Of a DNA stretch of 64,000 nucleotides, positions 34,283 through 44,117 are shown in pieces. Under the pieces are notes generated by a model. The model did no database searches. It had not been told where the DNA came from and was given only the letters and a program-made list of their open reading frames with translations. This DNA comes from Streptomyces fumanus (lineage in GTDB: Bacteria > Actinomycetota > Actinomycetes > Streptomycetales > Streptomycetaceae). The stretch is taken from contig NZ_BNBI01000022.1 of assembly GCF_014655295.1 (NCBI RefSeq), positions 1 through 64,000 of the forward strand, given 5' to 3'. How positions within the stretch are numbered: the stretch's first letter is position 1; every line of letters starts with the position of its first letter. A program made the position numbers and the translations under genes.

Positions 34283-35685
34283 CGGGCGGCAACCTCACCC
34301 TCGGCGCCGGTCTCCAGCAGCGCCGTGGCGACGCGCTCCAGACCCACCGAACGGGACGCCTTCACGAGCACGACGTCCCCCGGGCGCAGCTCGCTGCGCA
34401 ACAGGTCGACCGCCGCCTGTGCGTCGGACACGTGCACCGACTCCTCACCCCACGAACCCTCGTTATATGCGCCCAGTTGCAGCCATTGGGCTTCCCTGCC
34501 CCCGACCGCGACGAGCTTGCTGACGTTGAGCCGGACGGCGAGCCGTCCGACCGCGTCGTGCTCGGCGAGCGCCTCGTCCCCGAGCTCGGCCATCTTGCCG
34601 AGCACCGCCCACGTACGGCGTCCCTTGCCCATGGCCACGAGCGCGCGCAGGGCGGCTCGCACGGACTCGGGGTTCGCGTTGTAGGCGTCGTTGACGACCG
34701 TCACGCCGTCCGGGCGCTCGGTGACCTCCATCCGCCAGCGGGAGAGGGAGCCCGCCTCGGAGAGCGCGACGGCGATCTCGTCAGCGGACATGCCCAACTC
34801 GTGGGCGACGGCGGCCGCGGCGAGCGCGTTCGACACGTGATGCTCACCGTACAGGCGCATGGTCACATCGCTTGCACCGGAGGGTGTGTGAAGCCTGAAG
34901 GAGGGCTGTCCGGTGTCCGTGAGTCGTACGTTCTCGGCCCGGACGTCCGCTTCGTCGGACTCTCCGAAAAGGATCACCTTCGCCTTCGTACGGGAGGCCA
35001 TGGCCCGTACGTACGGGTCGTCCGCGTTGAGGATCGCGGCGCCGTCCTCGGGCAGGGACTCCACCAGCTCGCCCTTGGCCTGGGCGATCTGCTCCCGGCC
35101 GCCGAACTCGCCGATGTGCGCGGAGCCGACGTTGAGGACCAGGCCGATCCTCGGCGGCGTCAGCTCGGTGAGGTAGCGGATGTGGCCGATGCCGCGGGCG
35201 CCCATCTCCAGGACGAGGAAACGGGTCTCCTCGGTGGCGGTGAGCGCGGTCAGCGGCAGCCCGATCTCGTTGTTGAGCGAGCCGGGCGTGAACACCGTGG
35301 GCGCCCGGCGCTGGAGCACCTGCGCGATCAGGTCCTTGGTGCTGGTCTTGCCGGCCGAGCCGGTGAGCCCCACCAGGGTGGCCCCCAGCCGCCGTACGAC
35401 ATGGCGGGCGAGGGCGCCGAGGGCGGCCTGGACGTCGTCCACGACGATGGCGGGCACGCCGACGGGCCGGGAGCCGAGCACGGCCGCCGCACCCGCCTCG
35501 GCCACCGCGGCGGCGAAGTCGTGGCCGTCGGCGCGCTCGCCGACGAAGGCGACGAAGAGACAGCCGGGCCCCGCCTCGCGGGAGTCCCGGACGACCGGTC
35601 CGGTCACCATGGCGGACGGATCCGGTATGTCGTGCATCTGCCCGCCGACGACGTCTGCGATCTCGGCGAGAGAGAGGGCGATCAC
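34279..35685 (-). CDS. murF: UDP-MurNAc-tripeptide:D-Ala-D-Ala ligase
   Basis: A 468-residue cytoplasmic Mur ligase that attaches D-Ala-D-Ala to the UDP-MurNAc-tripeptide. N-terminal domain with VVRDSREAGPGCLFVAFVGERADGHDF; P-loop VGLTGSAGKTSTKDLIAQVL; central GSLNNEIGLPLTALTATEETRFLVLEMGARGIGHI; and C-terminal motif VVNDAYNANPESVRAALRAL. GTG at 35685 behind AGGGGATGAACTT. It ends in an overlap with mraY and begins 28 bp after murE. Confidence 0.97.
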   Translation of the reverse strand: MIALSLAEIADVVGGQMHDIPDPSAMVTGPVVRDSREAGPGCLFVAFVGERADGHDFAAAVAEAGAAAVLGSRPVGVPAIVVDDVQAALGALARHVVRRLGATLVGLTGSAGKTSTKDLIAQVLQRRAPTVFTPGSLNNEIGLPLTALTATEETRFLVLEMGARGIGHIRYLTELTPPRIGLVLNVGSAHIGEFGGREQIAQAKGELVESLPEDGAAILNADDPYVRAMASRTKAKVILFGESDEADVRAENVRLTDTGQPSFRLHTPSGASDVTMRLYGEHHVSNALAAAAVAHELGMSADEIAVALSEAGSLSRWRMEVTERPDGVTVVNDAYNANPESVRAALRALVAMGKGRRTWAVLGKMAELGDEALAEHDAVGRLAVRLNVSKLVAVGGREAQWLQLGAYNEGSWGEESVHVSDAQAAVDLLRSELRPGDVVLVKASRSVGLERVATALLETGAEGEVAAR

Positions 35686-35713
35686 AAGTTCATCCCCTGG
35701 ATCATTCGGGAGT

Positions 35714-37369
35714 TCATCCCTGGGTCTTCTGGATGGCTTCGCGAAGCACCTGGCGGTCGTCGAAGGGACGGACCACCCCGGCGATGTCCTGGCCCTGCTC
35801 GTGGCCCTTGCCCGCGACCAGCACGGTGTCGCCGGGCTCGGCCCGGGCGACGGCGGCGGCGATGGCGGCGGCCCGGTCCTCGAAGACGGCCACCTCGCCG
35901 CGCTCGTGCGCGGGCACCGACGCCGCGCCCCGGAGCATGGCGGCCAGGATCGCGAGGGGGTCCTCGGAGCGGGGGTTGTCGGAGGTCAGTACGGCGGTGT
36001 CGGCGTGCCGGGCGGCGGCGGCGCCCATCGGCTCGCGCTTGCTGCGGTCGCGGTCGCCGCCGCAGCCGAGGACCACGTGCAGCCGGCCCTCGGTGACCTT
36101 GCGCAGCGCCTTGAGCACCGACTCCACGGCGTCCGTCTTGTGCGCGTAGTCCACGACGGCCAGGTACGGCTGCCCGGCGTCGATCCGCTCCAGCCGCCCC
36201 GGCACGCCCGGCACCGCGGCCACCCCGTCGGCGGCGCGCTGCGGGTCCAGGCCGGCCGCGGCCAGGGCGGTGATCGCGGCGAGGGTGTTGGCCACGTTGA
36301 ACGGCCCGGCCAGCGGCGACCGGGCGGCGATCCGCTGCCCCTCGGGGCCGACCGCGGTGAACGTCGAGTCCAGCGGGCCGACCTCGACGTCCTCGGCCCG
36401 CCAGTCGGCGTCGGGGTGCCCCTCCGCCGAGTACGTGACGACCGGGACGCCGGCCTCCTTGGCGAGCCGGCGGCCGTACTCGTCGTCGGCGTTGACCACG
36501 CCCAGGCGGCTGCGCACGGGCGTGAACAACTGCGCCTTGGCCTGGAAGTAGTCCTCCATGCCGGAGTGGAACTCCATGTGCTCCGGGCTGAGGTTGGTGA
36601 AGACGGCGACGTCGAAGACGCAGCCGTCGACCCGGCCGAGCACCAGGGCGTGGCTGGAGACCTCCATGGCGACGGCCTCGGTGCCGCGTTCGCGCATGAC
36701 GGCGAAGAGGGCCTGCAGGTCGGTGGCCTCGGGCGTGGTCCGCTCGGACTTGATGCGCTCGTCGCCGATGCGCGTCTCGACCGTGCCGATCAGTCCGGTG
36801 GACTTCGCCGTGCGCAGACCGCCCTCGACGAGGTAGGCGGTGGTGGTCTTGCCGGAGGTGCCGGTGATGCCGATCTGGAGCAGATCGCGGCCGGGGTGGC
36901 CGTAGATCGTGGCGGCCAGTTCGCCCATGTGCCCGCGCGGGTCGTCCACGACCAGCACCGGCAGGCCGGTGGCGGCGGCGCGGGCGGCGCCGGACGGGTC
37001 GGTCAGCACGGCGGCGGCACCGAGGCCGGCGGCCTGGGTGACGAAGTCGGCGCCGTGCGCGCGGGCGCCGGGCAGGGCGGCGTACAGGTCGCCGGGGCGG
37101 ACGGCCCGCGAGTCATGGGTGATGCCCGTGACCTCGGCGGTGCCCTCCGGCGCGGTGACCCCCAGTTGGCCGGCGAGTTCCGCGAGGGGTGTGGCGGAGA
37201 CCTGTACCGGCCGGGGCGGTCCCGGATGGCTCACGGGTTGGCCCTTCTGGGTGGTTCGGGACTGATCAGGCTGTGGCACGGCGGTGAGCGTACCGGGCTG
37301 ACCGGCCTCCGGGCGAAGCGAGGGGCGGGGGCCGTGCTGGTTCCCGGGATCGGGGGTGATCGTTGTCAC
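35714..37369 (-). CDS. murE: UDP-MurNAc-L-Ala-D-Glu:diaminopimelate ligase
   Basis: A 551-residue cytoplasmic Mur ligase. After a disordered N-terminal extension of about 55 residues come the UDP-binding domain (ITHDSRAVRPGDLYAALPGARAHG), P-loop ITGTSGKTTTAYLVEG and carbamylated-Lys region ERTTPEATDLQALF. The substrate loop DNPRSEDP near residue 464 is of the DNPR type that selects diaminopimelate rather than Lys. This fits the LL-diaminopimelate wall of Streptomyces. GTG at 37369 follows CAGGAACCACCC. It is 37 bp after ftsI. Confidence 0.97.
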   Translation of the reverse strand: MTTITPDPGNQHGPRPSLRPEAGQPGTLTAVPQPDQSRTTQKGQPVSHPGPPRPVQVSATPLAELAGQLGVTAPEGTAEVTGITHDSRAVRPGDLYAALPGARAHGADFVTQAAGLGAAAVLTDPSGAARAAATGLPVLVVDDPRGHMGELAATIYGHPGRDLLQIGITGTSGKTTTAYLVEGGLRTAKSTGLIGTVETRIGDERIKSERTTPEATDLQALFAVMRERGTEAVAMEVSSHALVLGRVDGCVFDVAVFTNLSPEHMEFHSGMEDYFQAKAQLFTPVRSRLGVVNADDEYGRRLAKEAGVPVVTYSAEGHPDADWRAEDVEVGPLDSTFTAVGPEGQRIAARSPLAGPFNVANTLAAITALAAAGLDPQRAADGVAAVPGVPGRLERIDAGQPYLAVVDYAHKTDAVESVLKALRKVTEGRLHVVLGCGGDRDRSKREPMGAAAARHADTAVLTSDNPRSEDPLAILAAMLRGAASVPAHERGEVAVFEDRAAAIAAAVARAEPGDTVLVAGKGHEQGQDIAGVVRPFDDRQVLREAIQKTQG

Positions 37370-37406
37370 GGGTGGTTCCTGGTGGCTCGGTACGGCATCG
37401 GTTCGA

Positions 37407-39386
37407 TCAGGGCTGGAAGGTGACCGGGAAGCTCTCGGGCGCGGCCCCGGTCGGCGGGACCTGGAGGGTCTTCAGCGCGAACTCCATCACCCGCTTGTAA
37501 ACCGGTCCGCAGATCTGGCCGCCGAAGTAGCTGCCCCGGGTGGCGTTCTGGATGGCGCAGTAGACGGTGACGCGGGGCTGGTCGGCGGGGGCGAACCCGG
37601 CGAAGGACGAGGTGTAGCCCTTGTACTTGCCGGTGGCCGGATCCACCCGGTTGGCGGTGCCGGTCTTGCCCGCCACCCGGTAGCCGGGGATGCGGGCCTT
37701 GGTGCCGGTGCCCTCCTCGTCGTCGACGACCGACTCCAGCATCCGGGACAGGGTCTTGGCGGTCTTCTCGCTGATCACGCGGGTCTTCTTGGGCTTGGCG
37801 GCGGCGGTGAAGCGCCCGTCGGGGCCGGTGGTGCCCTTGACCAAGGTGGGTTCGACGCGGACGCCGCCGTTGGCGATCGTGGAGTAGACGGAGGCCGCCT
37901 GCATCGCGTTGAGGGAGACGCCCTGGCCGAAAGGAATCGTGTACTGCTGCGAGGTCGACCACTGCTCGGGGGCGGCGAGGATGCCCTTGGTCTCGCCGGG
38001 GAAGCCCAGGCCGCTGTAGCTGCCGAGGCCGAACTTGCGCAGGTAGGAGTAGAGGACCTGGTTGGCCTCCCGCTGGTTCTCGCCGAGTTCGCCGGTGGCC
38101 AGGATGGTGCCGATGTTGCTGGACTTGGCGAGCACGCCGTTGAGCGTGAGGTACCAGGTGGGGTGGTCGATGTCGTCCTTGAACAGCCGGTCGCCGCGGT
38201 GCAGCCGGTTGGGCACGGTGACATGGGTGGTCGGGGTGGCGGCGTTCTCCTCCAGCACGGCGGCCATCGACATCACCTTGGCGGTGGAGCCGGGCTCGAA
38301 GGCGTCCTGGAGGGCACCGTTGCCCAGGGCGTCGGGGTCGGCGTGGGCGAGGTCGCCCGGGTCGAAGCCGGGTGAGTTCGCCATGGCGAGGATCTCGCCG
38401 GTCCGGGTGTCCTGGACGATGACGTAGCCGCCGTCCGCCGCCGACTCCTCCACCTGGTCGCTGATGGCGTCCTGGGCGGCCCACTGAATGTCCCGGTCCA
38501 GGGTCAGCTCCACGTCGCGGCCGGGCACGGCGGGCGTCTCGTTGGCGCCGACGGTGGGCACCTGGTGGCCGCCGGACTGGGCGTAGCGGATCTCCCCGTC
38601 CTGGCCGGCCAGCGTCTTGTCCAGCTTGCGTTCGAGGCCGCCGCCGCCCTGGCCCTCGGCGTCGACCCAGCCGATGACGCCCGCGGCGAGGTCGCCGTTG
38701 GGGTAGATCCGCTTGCTGCTGGGGTCGGCGAAGACCCCGGCGAGGACGTTGACGGCCGACTTGTCGGTCTCGGCCTTCTTGGTGAGCGCGCTCTTGAGGT
38801 CCTTGATCTGGTTCCACACCTGCGGGGTCCTGGCCCGGGCCAGCCGCACGTAGCGCAGGTCGCGGTCGTTCGGGCGGAGCCTGGCGACCAGGTCCTCCTC
38901 GCGCTCGCCGAGGATCGGCGCGAGGAGTGCCGCCGCCTGTTCGGGGCCGTCGCCGACCTTCAGCTCCTCGCGGGTGAACATCGTGGGGTCGGCGGTGATG
39001 TCGTAGGCGTCCACGGTGGTGGCCAGGGCCACGCCGTTGCGGTCGGTGATGCCGCCGCGCTCGGCGGTCAGGGTGTGCACGACGTACCGGTTCTGCTCGG
39101 CCTTGGCGGTGTAGGTGCCGGCGTCGACGGCCTGCACCTGGAGCAGCCGGACGGTGAAGGCGATCAGCACCAGGGCCAGCACGAAGCCGATCAGACGCAG
39201 CCGGGGCCGGGGGCTGCCCAGGCGGATGGACCGGGGCGGGGCCGGGCGGCGCGGCGGGGCCGGGCGGCGGGCGGGGCGGGCGCCGGGACCGGGCCGGCGT
39301 CCGCCGCCGGAGCGCACCGGCCCGGCGGGTCCGGGCACGCGGCGGCGCGGCGTCTGCCTGCCGGAGTCGTTGGCCACTTCCGTCAC
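37407..39386 (-). CDS. ftsI: septal transpeptidase FtsI (PBP3, class B)
   Basis: A 659-residue bitopic penicillin-binding protein that cross-links septal peptidoglycan. A Pro/Arg-rich cytosolic tail (about 60 residues) precedes one membrane helix (LRLIGFVLALVLIAFTVRLLQV). The non-catalytic pedestal domain starts at AERGGITDRNGVALA. Transpeptidase motifs are complete: SxxK in FEPGSTAKVMS (Ser near 367), SxN in AKSSNIGT and KTG in VAGKTGTANR. The GTG start overlaps the ftsL stop (GTGA, 39383-39386), so the two partners are coupled. Confidence 0.97.
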   Translation of the reverse strand: MTEVANDSGRQTPRRRVPGPAGPVRSGGGRRPGPGARPARRPAPPRRPAPPRSIRLGSPRPRLRLIGFVLALVLIAFTVRLLQVQAVDAGTYTAKAEQNRYVVHTLTAERGGITDRNGVALATTVDAYDITADPTMFTREELKVGDGPEQAAALLAPILGEREEDLVARLRPNDRDLRYVRLARARTPQVWNQIKDLKSALTKKAETDKSAVNVLAGVFADPSSKRIYPNGDLAAGVIGWVDAEGQGGGGLERKLDKTLAGQDGEIRYAQSGGHQVPTVGANETPAVPGRDVELTLDRDIQWAAQDAISDQVEESAADGGYVIVQDTRTGEILAMANSPGFDPGDLAHADPDALGNGALQDAFEPGSTAKVMSMAAVLEENAATPTTHVTVPNRLHRGDRLFKDDIDHPTWYLTLNGVLAKSSNIGTILATGELGENQREANQVLYSYLRKFGLGSYSGLGFPGETKGILAAPEQWSTSQQYTIPFGQGVSLNAMQAASVYSTIANGGVRVEPTLVKGTTGPDGRFTAAAKPKKTRVISEKTAKTLSRMLESVVDDEEGTGTKARIPGYRVAGKTGTANRVDPATGKYKGYTSSFAGFAPADQPRVTVYCAIQNATRGSYFGGQICGPVYKRVMEFALKTLQVPPTGAAPESFPVTFQP

Positions 39387-39832
39387 CTGCCGGGGGTCGG
39401 GGTCGGGGTCGCCGGGACCGGTCGCGCGGTGAGCGCCTCCGGGGCGAGGACGAGGGGCGCGCTCGCGGCCGAGGCCGGGCCGGGGACGCCCTTGACCTTG
39501 CCGTCCGGGGAGAGGAAGGCGGGGTCGCCGCCGGGCACCATGCCCAGTTCCCGCGCCCGGCGCTGCAGGGCCTGCGGGGCGGAGTAGGCGTCGACGTCCC
39601 GCTGCAGGCCCTGTTCCTCGTCGGTGAGTTCCTTGGTCTGCTGCTTGAGGTCGTCGAGCTGGAACGATCCCTCGCTGAGCGCGGAGTTCAGCACCAGCAG
39701 CCCGATCAGACCGCCGCCGAGGAGCAGGACGACGAGGAGGACGAAGGGGGCACGGGCGGCCTGTCCGCCGCCCGCCGGGAAGAGCCGGGCGAGCCGGGCG
39801 GCCCTGCCCTTCAGTTCCGGTTTGCCGCTCAC
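39383..39832 (-). CDS. ftsL: cell division protein FtsL
   Basis: A 149-residue bitopic protein with a short basic cytosolic N-terminus (SGKPELKGRAARLARLF), one membrane helix (FVLLVVLLLGGGLIGLLVLN) and an extracytoplasmic leucine-zipper-like coiled coil (LDDLKQQTKELTDEEQGLQRDVDAYSAPQALQRRARELGMV). The tail is Pro/Thr-rich. GTG at 39832 has GGGGAGGGCGT upstream; 47 in-frame residues further upstream overlap rsmH and are rejected. FtsL pairs with DivIC and FtsQ to activate FtsW-FtsI. Confidence 0.92.
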   Translation of the reverse strand: MSGKPELKGRAARLARLFPAGGGQAARAPFVLLVVLLLGGGLIGLLVLNSALSEGSFQLDDLKQQTKELTDEEQGLQRDVDAYSAPQALQRRARELGMVPGGDPAFLSPDGKVKGVPGPASAASAPLVLAPEALTARPVPATPTPTPGR

Positions 39833-39875
39833 ACGCCCTCCCCTCGGTACGGGCCGCGTCCGCGCCTGGCCTGGC

Positions 39876-40832
39876 TCACTCGGCGTCCTCCCTGATGCGC
39901 TGGGCCCCGCGCAGCCTCGCCGGGGCGGCCCGCCGGTTCTCGGCGATCTCCTCCTCGGTGGGAAGTTCGGCACCGCGCGTGAGCAGCTTGAGCCGGGGGG
40001 CGTACCGCTCGGGCACGACGGGCAGTCCGGGCGGGGCGGTGGTGGCGGCGCCCGCCGCGAAGACCTGCTTGACCAGCCGGTCCTCCAGCGAGTGGTACGA
40101 CAGCACCGCGATCCGTCCGCCCACGGCGAGCGCCTTGACGGCGGCCGGGATCGCCCGCTCCAGGACGGCGAGTTCGCCGTTGACCTCGATGCGCAGGGCC
40201 TGGAAGGTGCGCTTGGCCGGGTTGCCGCCGGTGCGCTTGGCGGCCTGCGGCAGGGCGGCGCGGATCAGCTCCACCAGGCGGGCGCTGTTGCTGAACGGCT
40301 CCTTCTCGCGCTCCCGCACGATCGCCGAGACGATCCGCTTGGCCTGCTTCTCCTCGCCGTACGCCCGCAGGATCCGGACGAGTTCGCCCGGCGGGTAGGT
40401 GTTGAGGACCTCGGCGGCGCTCATGCCGGTGGTCTGGTCCATGCGCATGTCCAGCGGGGCGTCTTGGGCGTAGGCGAAGCCCCGGTCGGCCTCGTCGAGC
40501 TGCATGGAGGAGACGCCGAGGTCGAACAGGACGCCCTGGACGCGCGGGAGGCCGAGCCGGGCGAGGACCTCGGGCAGCTCGTCGTAGACGGCGTGCACCA
40601 GGGTGGCGCGCTCGCCGTAGGGCGCGAGCCGCTCGCCGGAGAGCCGGAGGGCCTCCTTGTCCCGGTCGAGGGCGACGAGCCGGACCCCGGGGAACCGCTC
40701 CAGCAGCGCCTCGCTGTGGCCGCCGAGTCCCAGGGTGCAGTCGACGACCACGGCTCCCGGCTCCTGGAGGGCGGGCGCCAGCAGGTCCAGGCACCGCTGG
40801 AGCATCACCGGGACGTGTCGACTCTGGCTCAA
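39876..40832 (-). CDS. rsmH: 16S rRNA (cytosine-1402-N4)-methyltransferase
   Basis: A 318-residue SAM-dependent enzyme (MraW) that methylates C1402 at the ribosomal P site. SAM motif GAVVVDCTLGLGGHSEALLERFPG; family marks QGVLFDLGVSSMQLDEADRGFAY, RTFQALRIEVNGEL and ISYHSLEDR-like LSYHSLEDRLVK. The TTG at 40832 (LSQSRHVPVMLQRC) is taken from remembered homologues; only GAGAGG at about 10-nt spacing supports it, and a GTG 15 codons upstream (40877) is an alternative. First gene of the dcw cluster; ftsL follows after 43 bp. Confidence 0.93.
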   Translation of the reverse strand: MSQSRHVPVMLQRCLDLLAPALQEPGAVVVDCTLGLGGHSEALLERFPGVRLVALDRDKEALRLSGERLAPYGERATLVHAVYDELPEVLARLGLPRVQGVLFDLGVSSMQLDEADRGFAYAQDAPLDMRMDQTTGMSAAEVLNTYPPGELVRILRAYGEEKQAKRIVSAIVREREKEPFSNSARLVELIRAALPQAAKRTGGNPAKRTFQALRIEVNGELAVLERAIPAAVKALAVGGRIAVLSYHSLEDRLVKQVFAAGAATTAPPGLPVVPERYAPRLKLLTRGAELPTEEEIAENRRAAPARLRGAQRIREDAE

Positions 40833-40896
40833 GGGGGGTCGGCCTCTCGGGTCCGGCACGGCGTCACGTACCGCCGGGTCCCCGCCCTCCGGTGAA

Positions 40897-41008
40897 GGGG
40901 AGACCTGCCGGCGCCTGCGAGCGTCGGCCGGCCGGGAGCGGGAGGAGGCCGAGCCGTACGTACGCGCCGCGCACGTGGGGAGACCTGGCGGGACAGTCGC
41001 AGGTCTCC
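40897..41008 (-). promoter_or_regulatory. possible alternative-hairpin leader of rsmH
   Basis: GGGGAGACCTG occurs twice on the + strand (40897-40907 and 40977-40987) and its complement CAGGTCTCC once (41000-41008). In a leftward transcript, one GGAGACCTG segment is followed by two CAGGTCTCCCC segments and could pair with either. The near pairing gives a perfect 9-bp stem with a 12-nt loop. The set lies 65-176 bp upstream of rsmH, an arrangement that resembles an attenuator or protein-controlled leader. Function is an inference. Confidence 0.4.
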
Positions 41009-41329
41009 GGGGTTCCAGTCCAGCGGGGAGAGCCTCGCCTCCCGCTTCGCGCCACTTTAGTCCACCGGCACTCGCGGTCAATCAACCGGCCTGCGCGTCG
41101 CGGGCCCGGGCGGCGGGAAGCGGACGGCGGCGGCCGCTCACCCGGACGGACCCGGCCGCACCACTCCTGTGGCCCAGCTCACAGCGGCGTCTCGCGGTGT
41201 CCGCCGTCCCCGCGCACGGCGCGCCAGGTCGGCGGCCGGCCAGTACCGTCATGAACGGGGACGGCTTCCGCGGGACAGTGAATCGATAGGACGTGCGAAA
41301 GGCCGCAAGAGCTGACATATCGCTGGCAG

Positions 41330-41338
41330 TTGTCCACA
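41330..41338 (+). promoter_or_regulatory. DnaA box
   Basis: TTGTCCACA is the preferred Streptomyces DnaA box, here perfect, about 500 bp upstream of rsmH and 181 bp upstream of moxR. Only one copy is seen, so this is not an origin. It could be a site where DnaA controls the dcw or moxR promoter, or it may be a chance match. Confidence 0.45.
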
Positions 41339-41518
41339 GGCGAGTGACACGAATCGGTAACGGCGGCAAGAATGCCTGAAGCGGTGCCGTGCGGAACTTT
41401 TCCCGCCCGGTGTCCGTGTTCGGGGTGGGCCTGTCCGCGGTACGGGGCATCGGTCCGGAAAGAGCTGGGGTGACCCCGCGCCTGTCAGCGGGCGCGGGGA
41501 TGGGCCGAGGAGGGCCGG

Positions 41519-42591
<1,073 letters not shown>

Positions 42592-42592
<1 letters not shown>

Positions 42593-43974
42593 TGACCGCC
42601 GGGGGGACGGGCCGGGCGGCGGACGGGGCGGACGGGCCGGACGGGGCCGGCGGCAAGGGCGGCGTCCGCACGGCGCTGGCCGGCCTGACCACCCGTGGCC
42701 GCTCCTTCCTGGCGGCCGGTGTCGCCGCCGCGGTCTGCGCCTACGTCCTCGGGCAGAGCGATCTGCTGCGGGTGGGGCTGCTGCTGGCGGTGCTGCCGCT
42801 GGTGTGCGCGACGGTGCTGTACCGCACCCGGTACCGGGTCGCGGGCAGCCGCCGGCTCTCCCCCGCGCGCGTGCCCGCCGCCGGCGAGGCCCGCGTCCAC
42901 CTGCGCATCGAGAACGTCTCGCGGCTGCCCACCGGCCTGCTGATGCTCCAGGACCGGGTGCCCTACGTGCTCGGCCCGCGCCCCCGGTTCGTCCTGGACC
43001 GGGTCGAGGCGGGCGGCCGGCGCGAGGTGTCCTACCGGGTCCGCTCCGACCTGCGCGGCCGGTATCCGCTCGGGCCGCTCCAGTTGCGCCTGTCCGACCC
43101 GTTCGGCATGTGCGAGCTGACCCGGTCCTTCTCCACCCACGACACGCTGACCGTGATCCCGCGCGTGGAGCCGCTGTCGCCGGTGCGGTTCGGCGGCGAG
43201 GCCAAGGGGTACGGCGACGGACGCCGGCGCTCGCTGGCGCTGGCCGGCGAGGACGACGTGATCCCGCGCGGCTACCGCTACGGCGACGACCTGCGCCGGG
43301 TGCACTGGCGGTCCACCGCGCGCTACGGCGAGCTGATGGTGCGCCGCGAGGAGCAGCCGCGGCGCTCCCGGTGCACGGTGCTGCTGGACACCCGGGGCGT
43401 CGCCTACGCGGGCGCGGGACCCGACTCGGCCTTCGAGTGGGCGGTGTCCGGTACGGCGTCGGTGCTGGCGCACATGCTGGAGCGGGGCTTCTCCGTCCGG
43501 CTGCTCACCGACACCGGCAGTTCGCTGCCCGGCGAGGGCGGTGGCGGCTTCGCGGGCGCCAGCCAGGAGACGGCGGACGCGGCCGGGCTGATGATGGACA
43601 CCCTCGCGGTGATCGACCACTCCGACGGCACGGGCCTGTCCCGCGCCTACGACGTGCTGCGCGGCGGCAACGAGGGGCTGCTGGTGGCGTTCTTCGGCGA
43701 CCTCGACGAGGAGCAGGCGGCGGTGGCCGCGAAGATGCGCCACCGCAGCGGCGGCGCGATCGCCTTCGTGCTGGACAGCGAGACCTGGCTGCGCGAGCCG
43801 ACGGACGTGCCCGGCCCGGCCGACGACAGCGACCAGCGGCTGCGCCGGCTCCGCGAGGCCGGCTGGACGGCCGTCCGCGTCCCCCGCGGCGCCGCCCTGG
43901 ACACCCTGTGGCGCACGGCCGACCGGACCCGCGCCGGCCTGACGGCCGCGGGTGGCGGGGAGGGCGTGCGATGA
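42592..43974 (+). CDS. DUF58 (VWA-like) membrane-linked protein
   Basis: A 460-residue protein. Two membrane helices lie near residues 35-75 (SFLAAGVAAAVCAYVLGQSDLLRVGLLLAVLPLVCATVLY), followed by an immunoglobulin-like segment (EARVHLRIENVSRLP). The DUF58 signature is YRYGDDLRRVHWRSTARYGELMVRREE, and a von Willebrand-like domain begins TVLLDTRGVAY. The partner of MoxR. ATG at 42592 is preferred to GTG at 42589 because GGAGG (42582-42586) is then at a workable spacing. The stop overlaps an ATG at 43971. Confidence 0.9.
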
Positions 43975-43987
43975 GCGGGCGGGCGAG
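43968..43987 (+). repeat. direct repeat copy 1 (start-region duplication)
   Basis: GCGATGAGCGGGCGGGCGAG is identical to 44111-44130. Both copies contain an ATG-AGC start and a TGA that ends the upstream frame. A third, degenerate copy lies at about 44027-44040 (GGGCGATGAGCGGCC). This suggests a duplicated transglutaminase start region. Confidence 0.85.
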
Positions 43988-44117
43988 TGCCCGTGTGCCG
44001 CGCGGCGGGGCGTGGCGGCGGGGGCGGGCGATGAGCGGCCGGACGGGCTCGGTGCCGGACGCCTCCCGGCGGCAGCGCCCGCCCGCGCGGCGGACCGGCG
44101 GGGAGGGGACGCGATGA
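43971..44117 (+). CDS. possible coupled 48-residue ORF between DUF58 and transglutaminase genes
   Basis: The frame begins with an ATG overlapping the DUF58 stop (ATGA, 43971-43974) and ends with a TGA overlapping the transglutaminase ATG (ATGA, 44114-44117). So ribosomes could pass through it to keep the operon coupled. The product would be Arg-rich (MSGRASARVPRGGAWRRGR, then MSGRTGSVPDASRRQR), without hydrophobic or acidic features. It most likely arose by duplication of the transglutaminase start. Whether it is translated into a useful peptide is unknown. It may instead be a simple spacer. Confidence 0.3.
   Translation: MSGRASARVPRGGAWRRGRAMSGRTGSVPDASRRQRPPARRTGGEGTR

Larger units (their letters stand above)
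40833..41518. promoter_or_regulatory. long divergent intergenic region between rsmH and the moxR operon
   Basis: 686 bp without a credible gene. In most bacteria mraZ would precede rsmH; no MraZ-like frame is present. The region holds a set of GGGGAGACCTG repeats with an inverted partner (40897-41008), a CGTACGTACG palindrome (40955-40964), a perfect DnaA box (41330-41338) and an A+T-richer promoter-like stretch near 41280-41400. It must carry the promoters of the whole dcw cluster and of moxR. Confidence 0.6.

Noticed and set aside
31770..34298. An apparent MraY-MurD fusion of 842 residues
   Set aside because: The N-terminal part is mraY read in the wrong frame; murD has its own GTG start overlapping the mraY stop.
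41250..41288. A 12-codon frame MNGDGFRGTVNR before moxR as an upstream peptide
   Set aside because: No Shine-Dalgarno and too far from moxR to judge.
41394..41420. GGAACTTTT as a sigma-E or sigma-R type -35 for moxR
   Set aside because: No matching TCTNA or GTT -10 at the required 16-18 bp spacing.
41082..41450. A 122-residue - strand frame in the rsmH-moxR gap (MPRTADRPTPNTD...)
   Set aside because: No ribosome site, no recognisable fold, weak codon bias; it covers the DnaA box and promoter region.
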